Source: Hymenobacter sp. CRA2
GTDB lineage: Bacteria > Bacteroidota > Bacteroidia > Cytophagales > Hymenobacteraceae
Assembly (NCBI RefSeq): GCF_002007105.1
Contig: NZ_MVBC01000002.1
Location: forward strand, 124,001-188,000
Direction of reading: 5' to 3'
DNA length: 64,000 nt
A model generated the notes under the pieces. It was not told where the DNA came from and searched no databases. It saw only the letters and a program-made list of their open reading frames with translations. Each line of letters opens with the position of its first letter. The first letter of the stretch is position 1. Of this stretch, positions 25,831 to 35,612 are shown one piece after another. The translations under genes and the position numbers were made by a program.

Positions 25831-27771
25831 TTAGAGGATGCGGAACTCGATGCGGCGGTTCTGCTGCCGGTGCTCATCCGAATCGTTGACCACGAGGGGC
25901 TTCGATTCGCCGTAGCCGCGGAAACGCAGCCGCTCCGCCTTTACCCCGTGCTCTACCAGGTAGCTGTACACCGACTTAGCCCGGTTTTTCGACAGCACCA
26001 TGTTGTCGTCATCAGTGCCTACATCGTCCGTATGACCCGAAATTTCCACCTGCACGTCTGGGTACTGGCTCATGAACTTGATCAGCCGGTTCAGTTCGGT
26101 GCGGGAGTTGGGCTTCAGGGCGTACTCCTTAGTATCGAAGAAGAGGTTGTTGAGGACAATGGCCCGGCCGGCGCGCATCGGCTCGAGGTAAATATCGAGC
26201 GTGAGCGGGTCAAAGGAACGCTTGTCGGTGTAGTCGAAATTGAGGCTCTTCATCAGGTACTTATCCGCCACGGCGTACATGCCGTATTGGTGGCCTTCGT
26301 TGAGCACCACGGTGTAGTCGCCCTCCACCGGGTCGCTGGTCACGGCCTGGGTCAACTCGTCGGTTTTCAGGTCGTAGAGCTGCACGTCGGCCTGGATGGG
26401 CTTCTTCGTCACGGCGTCGTACACCCGGCCCTGGGCGTAGGTGCTCTGCTCGCGCGAGCGGATTTCCTTAGGCACTTCGAAGCTGAACAAATCCACCGGT
26501 CGGTCCCGCTCGGCCACGGCGGCCTCGGCCGGGCGGGTGCGGGAGCAGAAGCCGCGGCGGTTGTCGGAACTGATGAACAGCGAAGCTTCGTTTTCGAAAG
26601 TGTTGAGCGGGTAGCCCAGGTTTTCGGGCGCCGACCACTTGCCCGCATTCAGCGCGCTGCGGTACACATCGAGGCCGCCCATGCCCACCAGCCCATCGGT
26701 GACGTAGTAGAGCGTGGTGCCGCTGGCGTGGATGAACGGAGCCATGTCCTTGCCCGGCGTGTTGACCGGCGCGCCCAGGTTCCGGGCCAGGGACCAGGAG
26801 CCGTCTTCCTGCAGGGTGGTTACGTAGATGTCTTCCTGCCCCTGCCCGCCGCGGCGGTCGGAAGTGAAGTAGAGCGTGCGTCCGTCGGCCGAAAGGGTCG
26901 GCTGCGAGTCCCAGTTAGCGGAGTTGACGTTGCGGCCCAGGTTGCGCGGCTTGCTCCAGCTATTACCAGTGCGCCGCGAGATGTACAGGTCGCAGTTGCC
27001 GACGCCGCCGGGCCGGAAGCAGGAAGCAAACACCAGCGTTTTGCCGTCACCGGAAATGGAGCTGGCGCCCTCGTTGTACTGCGTGTTGATGGCCGAGGAA
27101 ATCAGCTGCGGCGTGGCAAAGGAACCGTCCTTCTCCATGCGGCTCACCACGATGTCCTCATCCGACTCACCCGTTTTGCGAATGGTGTACACGAGAAACC
27201 GGTTATCGGCTGTCACCGTGGGGAAGTACTGGAAGCGGTAGGTGTTCAGCGGGTCACCGAGGCGCTGGGGCTGCTGGCCCACCGGGTTCTGCATGGCCTT
27301 CAGGGCAAACTCGCAGTTCTGCACCTGCTGCTGGGCCTTGGGAATGTTGCGCTGGCCCTTGGGCGCCACCTTCAGAAATTTGCGGTAGCCATCCAGCGCG
27401 GGCTGGTACTCACCCAGGCCCATGGCCAGCTCCCCGAGGTAGAAGTAATCGTTCATCCGGGCGGGGTCAAACGGCATCTTCTCAACACCTTGTCGGTACG
27501 CTTCGAAGGACGGCCGTATCTGACCCATGGCCTTGTAGAGCTGGCCTTTCAGCAGAAACGGCTCCCCGAGCGAGGGAAACTTCTGGTTGAGTGCCGTCAG
27601 GGTTTCGATGGCCTTCTCGAAGTCGCGGTCCTTGGCTTGCTGCTGGGCTTTCTCCCACAGATTCTTGGCCTTGGTATTGGTAATGGGCACTTTGGCTTGC
27701 GCAACTGCCGGCTGCAAGGGCAGCAGACAACCGGCAGCCACAACCAACAAGGGCAGCAACACGCGGCGCAT
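25831..27771 (-). CDS. OmpA-family protein with TPR and beta-propeller domains, PorE-like
   Basis: 646 residues. Signal peptide with a possible lipobox (VVAAGC, Cys15), TPR-like helices about 35-150 (NLWEKAQQQAKDRDFEKAIETL), a WD40/PD40-type propeller about 175-420 with repeated motifs such as DGKTLVFAS, DGRTLYFTSDR and SGTTLYYVTD, a carboxypeptidase-regulatory-like fold about 445-530 (GRVYDAVTKKPIQADVQLYD), and a C-terminal OmpA domain (VEISGHTDDVGTDDDN and NRAKSVYSYL, ending QQNRRIEFRIL) with the Asp and Arg that bind peptidoglycan. This order equals PorE of the type IX secretion system, so anchoring that machinery is possible; many paralogues share the plan. It lies 12 bases from queE. Confidence 0.88.
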   Translation of the reverse strand: MRRVLLPLLVVAAGCLLPLQPAVAQAKVPITNTKAKNLWEKAQQQAKDRDFEKAIETLTALNQKFPSLGEPFLLKGQLYKAMGQIRPSFEAYRQGVEKMPFDPARMNDYFYLGELAMGLGEYQPALDGYRKFLKVAPKGQRNIPKAQQQVQNCEFALKAMQNPVGQQPQRLGDPLNTYRFQYFPTVTADNRFLVYTIRKTGESDEDIVVSRMEKDGSFATPQLISSAINTQYNEGASSISGDGKTLVFASCFRPGGVGNCDLYISRRTGNSWSKPRNLGRNVNSANWDSQPTLSADGRTLYFTSDRRGGQGQEDIYVTTLQEDGSWSLARNLGAPVNTPGKDMAPFIHASGTTLYYVTDGLVGMGGLDVYRSALNAGKWSAPENLGYPLNTFENEASLFISSDNRRGFCSRTRPAEAAVAERDRPVDLFSFEVPKEIRSREQSTYAQGRVYDAVTKKPIQADVQLYDLKTDELTQAVTSDPVEGDYTVVLNEGHQYGMYAVADKYLMKSLNFDYTDKRSFDPLTLDIYLEPMRAGRAIVLNNLFFDTKEYALKPNSRTELNRLIKFMSQYPDVQVEISGHTDDVGTDDDNMVLSKNRAKSVYSYLVEHGVKAERLRFRGYGESKPLVVNDSDEHRQQNRRIEFRIL

Positions 27772-27782
27772 ACAGGGGGCGG

Positions 27783-28487
27783 CTAGGGAATGTCGAGGTA
27801 CTTATGCGTCTGCAAGGACACCTGCCAGCGCGGGTTCTGCTTGACGTAATCGATGATGAGCGGCGTGACTTGGGCGGCTTTGCTCCACTCGGGCTGCAGG
27901 AACAGGCGGCACTCGGGCCCGACCTGCGCGGCGTGCTGCTCGGCCCAAGCAAAGTCGCTTTTGTGGAACACAACGACTTTCAGCTCGTGGGCATTGCGCA
28001 GCACTTCGGGTAGCGGGGCCTTGAATTTCTTGGGCGACAGGCAGATCCAGTCCCATTCGCCCGAGAGCGGGTGGGCCCCGGAAGTTTCCATCCAGGTTTG
28101 CAAGCCGGCTTCGTGCAGGGCTTTGGTCAGCGGGCCGAGGTCGTGCATGAGCGGCTCGCCGCCGGTAATGACCACGTTCTTGCCCGGGTGGGCTGAGGCC
28201 TGCGCGACGAGGTCAGCAATGGCCTGGCGCGGGTGCGCGTCGGCGTCCCAGGACTCTTTCACGTCGCACCAGTGGCAGCCGACGTCGCAGCCACCGAGAC
28301 GGATGAAGTAAGCGGCCCGGCCGGCATTGGCGCCTTCGCCCTGAATGGTGTAAAACTGCTCCATCACCGGCAAGGCGGGGGCAGTAAGCGAAGCGGCAGC
28401 GGACAGGGTAGGCAGCGGGTAAAGCAAAGCGGAAACGTAGGGCAACAAATACAGCGCGGGCTGCCCGGTAAACGAAGGTACCCCCAT
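27783..28487 (-). CDS. queE: 7-carboxy-7-deazaguanine synthase
   Basis: A radical SAM enzyme. The cluster-binding motif is GGCDVGCHWCDVKESWD, preceded by FYTIQGEGANAGRAAYFIRLGG and followed by the SAM-binding ITGGEPLMHD. It converts 6-carboxytetrahydropterin to 7-carboxy-7-deazaguanine for queuosine synthesis. The ATG at 28487 gives 234 residues; the first 20 look non-conserved, so a start near 28427 (TTG) or at 28364 (ATG before EQFYTIQGEG) is possible. The spacing to the PorE-like gene is 11 bases, so the two may share a transcript although the functions are unrelated. Confidence 0.93.
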   Translation of the reverse strand: MGVPSFTGQPALYLLPYVSALLYPLPTLSAAASLTAPALPVMEQFYTIQGEGANAGRAAYFIRLGGCDVGCHWCDVKESWDADAHPRQAIADLVAQASAHPGKNVVITGGEPLMHDLGPLTKALHEAGLQTWMETSGAHPLSGEWDWICLSPKKFKAPLPEVLRNAHELKVVVFHKSDFAWAEQHAAQVGPECRLFLQPEWSKAAQVTPLIIDYVKQNPRWQVSLQTHKYLDIP

Positions 28488-28518
28488 TCGGAGTTTCCTC
28501 AGCCTCCCAGCAGCCCGA

Positions 28519-28566
28519 CTTTAAAAATAGCATACCCCGCCGGCATTGGCAACGCCGACGGGGTAT
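28519..28566 (-). terminator. Terminator after folD
   Basis: ATACCCCG(T/C)CGGC arms around a nine-base loop with one mismatch; the minus strand continues GCTATTTTTAAAG. Confidence 0.72.
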
Positions 28567-28592
28567 TTGTCTACTTTTTAGTGCAACTGCGC

Positions 28593-29504
28593 TTAGCGCG
28601 GGTACACCTCTCCCTTGGCCGCGCGCAGCGTATTCAGCAGCAGCATGGCAATGGTCATGGGCCCGACGCCGCCCGGCACAGGCGTGATGTACGAGCACAA
28701 CGGCGCGACGCCGGCAAAGTCCACGTCGCCGCGCAGGGCCCAGCCGGCCTTCTTGCTGGCGTCCTCCACCCGGGTGGTGCCCACGTCAATAACCACCGCG
28801 CCGGGCTTCACCATGTCGGCCGTCACGAAGCCGGGGCGGCCCAGAGCGGCCACCAGAATGTCGGCCGTGCGGGTAATGCTGGCCAAATCCTGGGTACGCG
28901 AATGGCATAAAGTAACGGTGCAGTTGCCGGGCTCCAAGTTCTTAGCTAGCAGAATACTAACCGGCGTACCCACGATGTTGGAACGCCCGATAACTACGCA
29001 GTGCTTGCCGTCGGTGGGCAGCTCGTAGCGGCGCAGCAGTTCCACGATGCCCGAGGGCGTGGCGGGCAGCAGCGCGGGCAGGCCGGCCACCATGCGGCCG
29101 ATGTTCATGGGGTGGAAGCCGTCGACGTCCTTCTCCGGCTTGATGGCCTCGATGACCTTGTTCGGGTCGATGTGCTTGGGCAGGGGCAGCTGCACGATGA
29201 AGCCATCGATTTCCGGGTCGTTGTTGAGGTCCTCCACTTGCTGGAGCAACTGCGCCTCGGTGATGTCGTCTTCGAAGCGCAGCAGCGTGGAGCCGAAGCC
29301 CACGGCCTCGCAGGCCAGCACCTTGTTGCGCACGTAGGTTTCGGAGCCGCCGTCGTGGCCCACGAGCACGGCCGCCAGGTGCGGCACCTTAAGGCCGGCA
29401 GCCTTGCGCTGCTCTACGTCAGCAGCTATTTCGCGCTTGATGTTCTCGGCGGTCTGCTTGCCGTCGATGAGGCGGTAGGTAGTGGCGTCGGGAGCAGTGG
29501 TCAT
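28593..29504 (-). CDS. folD: Bifunctional methylenetetrahydrofolate dehydrogenase / methenyltetrahydrofolate cyclohydrolase
   Basis: 303 residues. Characteristic motifs: [23 protein letters not shown] with the catalytic Lys, [46 protein letters not shown] and the C-terminal [15 protein letters not shown]. It interconverts one-carbon folates in the cytoplasm. The ATG at 29504 gives the normal length with a short variable leader. Transcribed alone, it ends at its own terminator. Confidence 0.97.
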   Translation of the reverse strand: MTTAPDATTYRLIDGKQTAENIKREIAADVEQRKAAGLKVPHLAAVLVGHDGGSETYVRNKVLACEAVGFGSTLLRFEDDITEAQLLQQVEDLNNDPEIDGFIVQLPLPKHIDPNKVIEAIKPEKDVDGFHPMNIGRMVAGLPALLPATPSGIVELLRRYELPTDGKHCVVIGRSNIVGTPVSILLAKNLEPGNCTVTLCHSRTQDLASITRTADILVAALGRPGFVTADMVKPGAVVIDVGTTRVEDASKKAGWALRGDVDFAGVAPLCSYITPVPGGVGPMTIAMLLLNTLRAAKGEVYPR

Positions 29505-29541
29505 ATGTGAGAGAAGGGTTGAGTGTTCGAGGAGAATTTGG

Positions 29542-30084
29542 CTATGAACTGGCGTCAGCGGTTAAGCTTCTGATGTAATTCCCAATGTCACCATTAGCAT
29601 TCAGAGCAGTGGTTCTAATTCCGCCAGCGGCCATGGGCTCATACCGGGTTCTGGTAAATAGCGTGTCCAAGCACCATGCGTTATCAGTTAGCAGCCGCTG
29701 GCCATCAGCAAAGGTGATACACAGACTCAGATTTGCATCGAGCACCACGTCCACGATTTGCAAGTCAGTCAAAGAGCCAATGCTGGCCGGTTCTTTGAAC
29801 CATCCTCCTGATTTGCTGCCCTTTTTGTCTACAATTCGTCCTTGCTTCACTATCACCCACTCACTGCCGAGCTGTAGGTTCAAATCAGAGAAGTCCTGTT
29901 CTATTACCGCCCCAGTATTTGGGCGTGGCCCCAAACTGTGCAGCTTGATGGTGTGCTTCCGGCCGATGTACAGCTCATACGACTTCATCCAAGCTGCCCA
30001 TACCGGCAACCCAACCATTGCTGCAAGCACCGGCCGAAACTCGTCGGGTGACAGAAAGCCCATGGTTGGATTGGCGGCGGTCAT
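29542..30084 (-). CDS. Hypothetical protein, second gene of a two-gene unit
   Basis: 180 residues, no signal peptide or membrane segment, and I do not recognise it. Visible features are a helix [21 protein letters not shown], a strand-rich middle ([20 protein letters not shown]) and a [26 protein letters not shown] segment that looks like a beta-sandwich edge. The composition is less GC-rich than its neighbours. It starts two bases after the stop of the 62-residue gene upstream, so the two are surely co-transcribed. A toxin/immunity-type pair is conceivable but unsupported. Confidence 0.65.
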   Translation of the reverse strand: MTAANPTMGFLSPDEFRPVLAAMVGLPVWAAWMKSYELYIGRKHTIKLHSLGPRPNTGAVIEQDFSDLNLQLGSEWVIVKQGRIVDKKGSKSGGWFKEPASIGSLTDLQIVDVVLDANLSLCITFADGQRLLTDNAWCLDTLFTRTRYEPMAAGGIRTTALNANGDIGNYIRSLTADASS

Positions 30085-30086
30085 GC

Positions 30087-30275
30087 TTACTTCTCGCTGG
30101 TGGCTGCCGTAGCCGCTTCCGTGTTGCGGGCAATGGCTTCGCGGCCGGCTTTCAGGATAGCTTGCTCCATGGCGGGCCAGTCGTCGCGCCAGCGGAAGCG
30201 CAGCTCCTGGCCGCGACGGATGCGCTCTAGTTGGTCTTCGCTCGTGCAGTTTTGGGTCAGCGTGGTGCTATTCAT
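30087..30275 (-). CDS. Small hypothetical protein, first gene of a two-gene unit
   Basis: 62 residues from the ATG at 30275 (MNSTTLTQNCTSEDQLERIRRG); it is strongly charged and likely helical (ELRFRWRDDWPAMEQAILKAGREAIARN). An upstream ATG at 30380 would read back across the lepA terminator and is rejected. It is coupled to the hypothetical gene at 29542. No family recognised. Confidence 0.6.
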   Translation of the reverse strand: MNSTTLTQNCTSEDQLERIRRGQELRFRWRDDWPAMEQAILKAGREAIARNTEAATAATSEK

Positions 30276-30342
30276 TGGGAGTTGTTGTAAGTCACACAGC
30301 GCTTTTGCAAGAATTGCATGAAATGAAAGAAATGTAGGCGGT

Positions 30343-30371
30343 AAAAAAAACGCGCCGCAGGGGCGGCGCGT
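30343..30371 (-). terminator. Terminator after lepA
   Basis: CGCGCCGC and GCGGCGCG arms around a four-base loop, with eight T residues on the minus strand. Confidence 0.85.
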
Positions 30372-30379
30372 CTTGGGCA

Positions 30380-32167
30380 TTAGTCGATTTTCAAAACGGC
30401 CAGGAAGGCCTCTTGCGGGATTTCCACGGAACCCACCTGGCGCATCCGCTTCTTGCCCTCTTTCTGCTTCTCCAGCAGCTTGCGCTTACGCGAAATGTCG
30501 CCGCCGTAGCACTTGGCAATTACGTTTTTGCGCAAGGCCTTCACCGTTTCGCGGGCCACGATTTTCTGCCCGATAGCGGCCTGAATGGCAATTTCGAACA
30601 TCTGCCGCGGCAGCAGCTCCTTGAGCTTTTCGCAGAGGCGCTTGCCCCAGTCGTAGCTCTTGGAGCGGTGCACGATGGCCGAGAGGGCGTCCACCTTCTC
30701 GCCGTTGAGCATCACGTCCAGCTTCACCATGTCGGACTGCCGGAAACCGATCAGCTCGTAGTCCAGCGAAGCGTAACCGCGCGAAATGGTCTTGAGCTTG
30801 TCGAAGAAGTCGAACACGATTTCCGACAGCGGCAGCTCAAACGCCAGCTCTACCCGCTCGGAAGTCAGGTACGACTGGCCCTTGATGATGCCGCGCTTCT
30901 CCATGCACAGGGTGATGATGGGGCCCACAAACTCGGCGGCGGTGATGATCTGCGCCTTAATGAAGGGCTCCTCGATGTGCTTGATGAGGTTGGGCTCAGG
31001 CATCTCGCTCGGGGCCGACACCATCTTCAGCTCGTCGCGGTTCGAAATGACCTTGAACTGCACCGAGGGCACGGTGGTAATCACGGTCATGTTGAACTCG
31101 CGCTCCAGGCGCTCCTGCACAATTTCCATGTGCAGCATGCCCAGGAAGCCGCAGCGGAAACCGAAGCCCAGAGCGGCCGAGGTTTCGGGCTCCCACACCA
31201 GCGAGGCGTCGTTGAGCTGCAGCTTCTCCATGCAGGAGCGCAGCTCTTCGTATTCAGTGGTATCAACGGGGTAGATACCGGCGAATACCATCGGCTTCAC
31301 GTCCTCGAAGCCGACAATGGCCTCCTGCGTGGGCCGGGCCACGTGGGTGATGGTGTCGCCCACCTTCACCTCGCGAGCCTCCTTGATGCCCGAAATCAGG
31401 TAGCCCACGTTGCCGGCCGACATTTCGCCGCGCGGCTCCTGGTTGAGCTTGAGCACCCCGATTTCGTCGGCGCCGTATTCCTTGCCGGTGGCCAGGAAGC
31501 GTAGCTTGTCGCCCTTGCGCATGGTGCCGTTCTTGATGCGGAACAGCACTTCGATGCCGCGGTAGGAGTTGAAAACGGAATCGAAAATCAGGGCCTGCAG
31601 GGGCGCTTCCGGGTCGCCGGAGGGCGCGGGGATGCGCTCCACGATGGCGTTCAGGATTTCCTCGATGCCGATGCCGGCCTTGCCCGAGGCGTGGATGATG
31701 TCCTCGTGCTTGCAACCGATCAAATCCACGATTTCGTCCGAGACTTCCTCGGGCATGGCGTGGGGCAGATCGATTTTATTCAGCACCGGGATGATTTCCA
31801 GGTCGGCACCGATGGCCAGGTACAGGTTCGAAATGGTCTGCGCTTCGATGCCCTGCGAGGAGTCCACGATCAGCAGCGCGCCTTCACAGGCGGCAATGGA
31901 GCGCGACACTTCGTAGCTGAAGTCGACGTGACCGGGGGTATCGATGAGGTTGAGCGTGTACATTTCCCCTTTGTAGGGGAACTGCATCTGGATGGCGTGG
32001 CTCTTGATGGTGATGCCCCGCTCTCGCTCCAGATCCATGTTATCGAGCAGCTGCGCCTGCATCTCGCGCTGACTCACGGTGCTGGTAAATTCCAGCAGGC
32101 GGTCGGCCAGCGTGCTTTTGCCGTGGTCGATGTGGGCGATGATGCAGAAGTTGCGAATGTTCTTCAC
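30380..32167 (-). CDS. lepA: Translation elongation factor 4
   Basis: 595 residues. The G1 motif [16 protein letters not shown], the GITIKSHA and [15 protein letters not shown] segments and NKIDLP form the GTPase domain; the later [16 protein letters not shown] region and the LepA-specific C-terminus ([46 protein letters not shown]) identify EF-4. It promotes back-translocation or ribosome biogenesis. Length and ends are complete. Confidence 0.98.
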   Translation of the reverse strand: MKNIRNFCIIAHIDHGKSTLADRLLEFTSTVSQREMQAQLLDNMDLERERGITIKSHAIQMQFPYKGEMYTLNLIDTPGHVDFSYEVSRSIAACEGALLIVDSSQGIEAQTISNLYLAIGADLEIIPVLNKIDLPHAMPEEVSDEIVDLIGCKHEDIIHASGKAGIGIEEILNAIVERIPAPSGDPEAPLQALIFDSVFNSYRGIEVLFRIKNGTMRKGDKLRFLATGKEYGADEIGVLKLNQEPRGEMSAGNVGYLISGIKEAREVKVGDTITHVARPTQEAIVGFEDVKPMVFAGIYPVDTTEYEELRSCMEKLQLNDASLVWEPETSAALGFGFRCGFLGMLHMEIVQERLEREFNMTVITTVPSVQFKVISNRDELKMVSAPSEMPEPNLIKHIEEPFIKAQIITAAEFVGPIITLCMEKRGIIKGQSYLTSERVELAFELPLSEIVFDFFDKLKTISRGYASLDYELIGFRQSDMVKLDVMLNGEKVDALSAIVHRSKSYDWGKRLCEKLKELLPRQMFEIAIQAAIGQKIVARETVKALRKNVIAKCYGGDISRKRKLLEKQKEGKKRMRQVGSVEIPQEAFLAVLKID

Positions 32168-32296
32168 TCGGCGGGTATAAAGGCGTTATGCAACCGCGAA
32201 GGTAGCGTTTTTGGCCGGCAAAAGCTACCGGCGGACCGGTTTGCTGCTTGGCGGTACGGGGGCAACCCGCTTACATTAGCGGTAGTTCCCACGCCT

Positions 32297-33148
32297 ATGT
32301 CCGTAACGTCTACCCCTGTTTCACACGCTTCGTCCGATGTTGGGCAGAAGTCAAAGATTGCCGGCGCCAACGCCACGCTGCTTTTCATTCTGGCCTACCT
32401 GACCGCCGACGGCCTGTACCGGCTGGCGACCATCGGGGTGGCCGCGGCGCTGGGTATTCCGGGCGTGTGGCACTTCAGCGCCATCCGGTTTCGGCTGGCC
32501 GACGCGGAGTGGTGGCGCACGGCGGTGGTGGCCGTGTACGGGGCCGGGCCGCTGGCCTGCCTGGCCCTGGCGGGCGGGGCCGCGTGGTGGTTCTGGCAGC
32601 GGGCGCGTTTCAAGCGCGGCTTGTTCAAGCAATACCTGCTGTGGCTGACGCTGCACGGGCTGAATCTGTTTTTTGGCGCCCTGGTGGCCGATACGTTTAC
32701 CCAAAATGGCTTTTGGTACGTGCCCAGCTGGCTGTTTCTGGCCGGCAACATCGTCAATGTCGCGCTGGCTTTCATATTCGGCCTAGTGCTGCCGGTGCTG
32801 GGCTACCTGGCGGCCCCGCTGTTCCTGCAAAGCCACGATTCGCGCACGCTCATGCGTTACGAGCACCGCCGGCGCCTGCTACTTACCACGCTGCTGGCGC
32901 CCTGGCTGCTGGGCTCCGTCATCCTGTGCCTGGCTAAGTACCCCGACCTCAGCGTGAACGAGCGGCTGCACCTGAGCACGCTGCTGCTGGCCCTGCTGCC
33001 GCTGGCCCTGGCCTGCTCCAACGAGTTGTTCGAGTTTACCATCGAAGCCCCGCAGAAAACCCGCCTGGCGTGGGGCTTGGCCGTGCTCATGGCCCTGCTG
33101 CTCGGGGCGGGGCGGGTGGTACTTGGGCACGGCCTGACGTTCGGCTAG
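32297..33148 (+). CDS. Polytopic membrane protein of unknown function
   Basis: 283 residues with about seven hydrophobic segments (for example LLFILAYLTADGLYRLATIG, VVAVYGAGPLACLALAGGAA, FLAGNIVNVALAFIFGLVLP, LLLTTLLAPWLLGSVILCLA, LAVLMALLLGAGRVVLG). No catalytic motif is evident. It resembles uncharacterised membrane proteins seen in Hymenobacter relatives. The ATG at 32297 is used; the frame is open much further upstream only because it runs antisense to lepA. It is divergent from lepA. Confidence 0.72.
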   Translation: MSVTSTPVSHASSDVGQKSKIAGANATLLFILAYLTADGLYRLATIGVAAALGIPGVWHFSAIRFRLADAEWWRTAVVAVYGAGPLACLALAGGAAWWFWQRARFKRGLFKQYLLWLTLHGLNLFFGALVADTFTQNGFWYVPSWLFLAGNIVNVALAFIFGLVLPVLGYLAAPLFLQSHDSRTLMRYEHRRRLLLTTLLAPWLLGSVILCLAKYPDLSVNERLHLSTLLLALLPLALACSNELFEFTIEAPQKTRLAWGLAVLMALLLGAGRVVLGHGLTFG

Positions 33149-33206
33149 GCGTGACCGTTCGGCTTCGGCCTGCGTATGCGGGAGAGCAACCAACCCCAAC
33201 CGAGCT

Positions 33207-33560
33207 ATGGCCATTAAACTCAATCCCGAAGCCGTGCGATACGCGCACGAACTCATCCGCGACGGCAAAGTGCTGCACGACGAAGGGCACTGGCGGGAAC
33301 ACAACCCTGACGCCGACGCCGAAAACTCCTACCTCGACAAACACGACTACGCCGAATACGGCCGCTGGCACCTGGGCGTGGACAGCAGCGCGGGCGAGGA
33401 CACGAAGGGCCGCTACAAATTTCCCGTGGGCGACTTCAAGAAGCTGCACCGCGACGGCCTGATTGCCGCCAAGGAGCGCGCCGCCCAGCAAGGCTACCAC
33501 GACATCGAGAAAGCCGCCGACGAGCTGCTGCAGCTCGTCGATAAGCACCAGAAGAAATAG
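33207..33560 (+). CDS. Conserved small soluble protein of unknown function
   Basis: 117 residues, highly charged. Conserved-looking blocks: AHELIRDGKVLHDEGHW, YGRWHLGVDSSAGEDTKGRYKFPVGDF and LIAAKERAAQQGYHDIEKAADELL. I recall closely similar uncharacterised proteins across many bacterial phyla, so it is probably a real family; function unknown. It has its own terminator. Confidence 0.75.
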   Translation: MAIKLNPEAVRYAHELIRDGKVLHDEGHWREHNPDADAENSYLDKHDYAEYGRWHLGVDSSAGEDTKGRYKFPVGDFKKLHRDGLIAAKERAAQQGYHDIEKAADELLQLVDKHQKK

Positions 33561-33586
33561 CGCCGCGCCGGTGCCGCTTCTCCCCG

Positions 33587-33628
33587 ACCGCCGGGCTGCC
33601 TGTAGTTGGCAGCCCGGCGGTGTTGTTT
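33587..33628 (+). terminator. Terminator
   Basis: ACCGCCGGGCTGCC and GGCAGCCCGGCGGT arms, then GTTGTTTAG. Confidence 0.75.
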
Positions 33629-33691
33629 AGACCCAGGTTCGGCGGGGCACGGGGGAGTTGCGTTATAAGGCTTCTACCCACCACCTGCCGC

Positions 33692-35542
33692 ATGCATTCG
33701 TACCCACCGCTGGAAGATTACGGCCTGATTGGCAACCTGCACACCGTGGCGCTGGTGTCGAAAGCCGGTTCGCTGGACTACCTGCCGTTCACGCGCTTCG
33801 ACTCCCCCACCATCTTCGCCGCCCTGCTCGACGCCGACAACGGCGGCCGCTGGACCCTCGGCCCCAGCGACCCGGCGGTGCGCAGCAAGCAACTTTACCT
33901 GCCCGATACCGGCGTGCTGATGACGCGCTTTTACTGCGAGGCGGGCATTGCCGAGCTCACCGACTTCATGCCCGTGAAGCAGCCCGGCCAACCCGGCACC
34001 GTGGTGCGGCTGCTGCGCGTCATCAAGGGCCGGTTGGCCTTCCGGCTGCACTGCGCCCCGCGCTTCGACTACGCCCGCACGCCCCACGCCGCGGAGCCGC
34101 AGCCCGATGGCAGCCTGCTCTTCCGCAGCCTGGGCCCCGACGCGTTTCAGTTTCGGCTGCTCAGCGACTGGCCCGTGACGGCCACCCCCGAGGGCGACGC
34201 CACCGGCAGCTGGGAGCTGCAGGCCGGCGACGCGGCCAGCTTCGTTATCGAGCCCGTGGTGGCCGACGCCCCCGGTTCCGGCCTCGCCGACCTGGCGGGC
34301 TACACCGCCGCAGCCCTGCAAGGCACGCTGCAGTTTTGGCGCGATTGGGTGGAGGGCAGCACCTACACCGGGCGCTGGCGCGAAATCGTGCTGCGCTCGG
34401 CCATTACGCTGAAGCTGCTCACCTCGCTGGAATTCGGCTCTACGGTGGCCGCCGCCACCTTCGGCCTGCCCGAATGCGTGGGTGGCCCGCGCAACTGGGA
34501 CTACCGCTTCACCTGGATTCGCGACGCGGCCTTTACCATGTACGCGTTTCTGCGCCTGGGCTTCACGCAGGAGTCGAAGGACTTTCTGCGCTGGATCATG
34601 GAGCGCTGCCAGCAGCTGGCCGATGCCGGCGACCTGCAGCTGATGTACGCCGTGGACGGCAGCCCCGACCTGCCCGAGCAGGAGCTACCCCACCTCGATG
34701 GCTACCGCGGCTCCCGCCCGGTGCGCATCGGCAACGGCGCGGCCCAGCAGTTCCAGCTCGACATTTACGGGGAGCTGCTCGACACCATCTACCTCTACAA
34801 CAAGTACGGCGGCGCCATCACCTTCGACTTCTGGCAGCACGTGAGCCGGCTGGCCGATTTCGTGGCTCAGAACTGGCAGCGCCCCGACCACGGCATGTGG
34901 GAAGTGCGCGACGAGCAGCGCGCGTTTCTTTCGGGCCGCATGATGTGCTGGGTGGCCCTGGACCGCGCCATCCGCATTGCCCGCGACCGGTCGTTTCCGG
35001 CCCCGCTGGCCGAGTGGCTCCGCGTGCGCGACGAGATTTATCACGACGTGTACCACCGCTACTGGAACGAGGAACGGCAGGCCTTTATGCAGTACCCCGG
35101 CGCCGCGGCCCTCGACGCCACGGCCCTGCTATTGCCGCTCATCCGCATGTTCAGCCCCGCCGAGCCGCGCATGCAGGCCACGCTGCGCACCATCGAAAAG
35201 GAGTTGCTGCTCGACTCGCTGCTCTTCCGCTACCGCACCGACGACGGTGCCACCGACGGCCTGCCCGGCGGCGAAGGGACCTTCACCATGTGCTCGTTCT
35301 GGTTTATCGAAAATCTGTCGCGCGCGGGGCAGCTCGACCGCGCCCGGCTGTTGTTTGAGAAGCTGCTGGGCTTTGCCAGCCCGCTGGGCTTGTACTCGGA
35401 GCAGATCGGGCCCGAAGGGGTGCAAATCGGCAACTACCCCCAGGCCTTCACCCACCTGGCGCTGATCAGCGCGGCGTTTCAGCTCAACCGCGACCTGGAT
35501 GCCCGCCGCGGCGGCAGCAGCGAGGGGCGGCACTTCGTGTAA
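33692..35542 (+). CDS. Glycoside hydrolase family 15 protein (glucoamylase/trehalase type)
   Basis: 616 residues. N-terminal beta-sandwich (YPPLEDYGLIGNLHTVALVSKAGSLDYLPFTRFDSPTIFAALLD), then the (alpha/alpha)6 barrel with WDYRFTWIRDAAFTMYAF. Glu404 (DHGMWEVRDEQ) and Glu570 (LYSEQIGPEG) fit the acid and base of GH15. Bacterial enzymes of this plan hydrolyse trehalose or alpha-glucans in the cytoplasm; no signal peptide is seen. The ATG at 33692 is used because MHSYPPLEDYGLIGN is the family start. Confidence 0.92.
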   Translation: MHSYPPLEDYGLIGNLHTVALVSKAGSLDYLPFTRFDSPTIFAALLDADNGGRWTLGPSDPAVRSKQLYLPDTGVLMTRFYCEAGIAELTDFMPVKQPGQPGTVVRLLRVIKGRLAFRLHCAPRFDYARTPHAAEPQPDGSLLFRSLGPDAFQFRLLSDWPVTATPEGDATGSWELQAGDAASFVIEPVVADAPGSGLADLAGYTAAALQGTLQFWRDWVEGSTYTGRWREIVLRSAITLKLLTSLEFGSTVAAATFGLPECVGGPRNWDYRFTWIRDAAFTMYAFLRLGFTQESKDFLRWIMERCQQLADAGDLQLMYAVDGSPDLPEQELPHLDGYRGSRPVRIGNGAAQQFQLDIYGELLDTIYLYNKYGGAITFDFWQHVSRLADFVAQNWQRPDHGMWEVRDEQRAFLSGRMMCWVALDRAIRIARDRSFPAPLAEWLRVRDEIYHDVYHRYWNEERQAFMQYPGAAALDATALLLPLIRMFSPAEPRMQATLRTIEKELLLDSLLFRYRTDDGATDGLPGGEGTFTMCSFWFIENLSRAGQLDRARLLFEKLLGFASPLGLYSEQIGPEGVQIGNYPQAFTHLALISAAFQLNRDLDARRGGSSEGRHFV

Positions 35543-35612
35543 GCAACATTTTTGTGCGGGCGCGCAACCTCGGAGGGGCCGCCGCCCCTCTACCCGGAAA
35601 CCTTTGTTCCCG

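Noticed and set aside
25870-27786. A 638-codon open frame antisense to the PorE-like gene
   Set aside because: Composition-driven shadow with no recognisable motifs.
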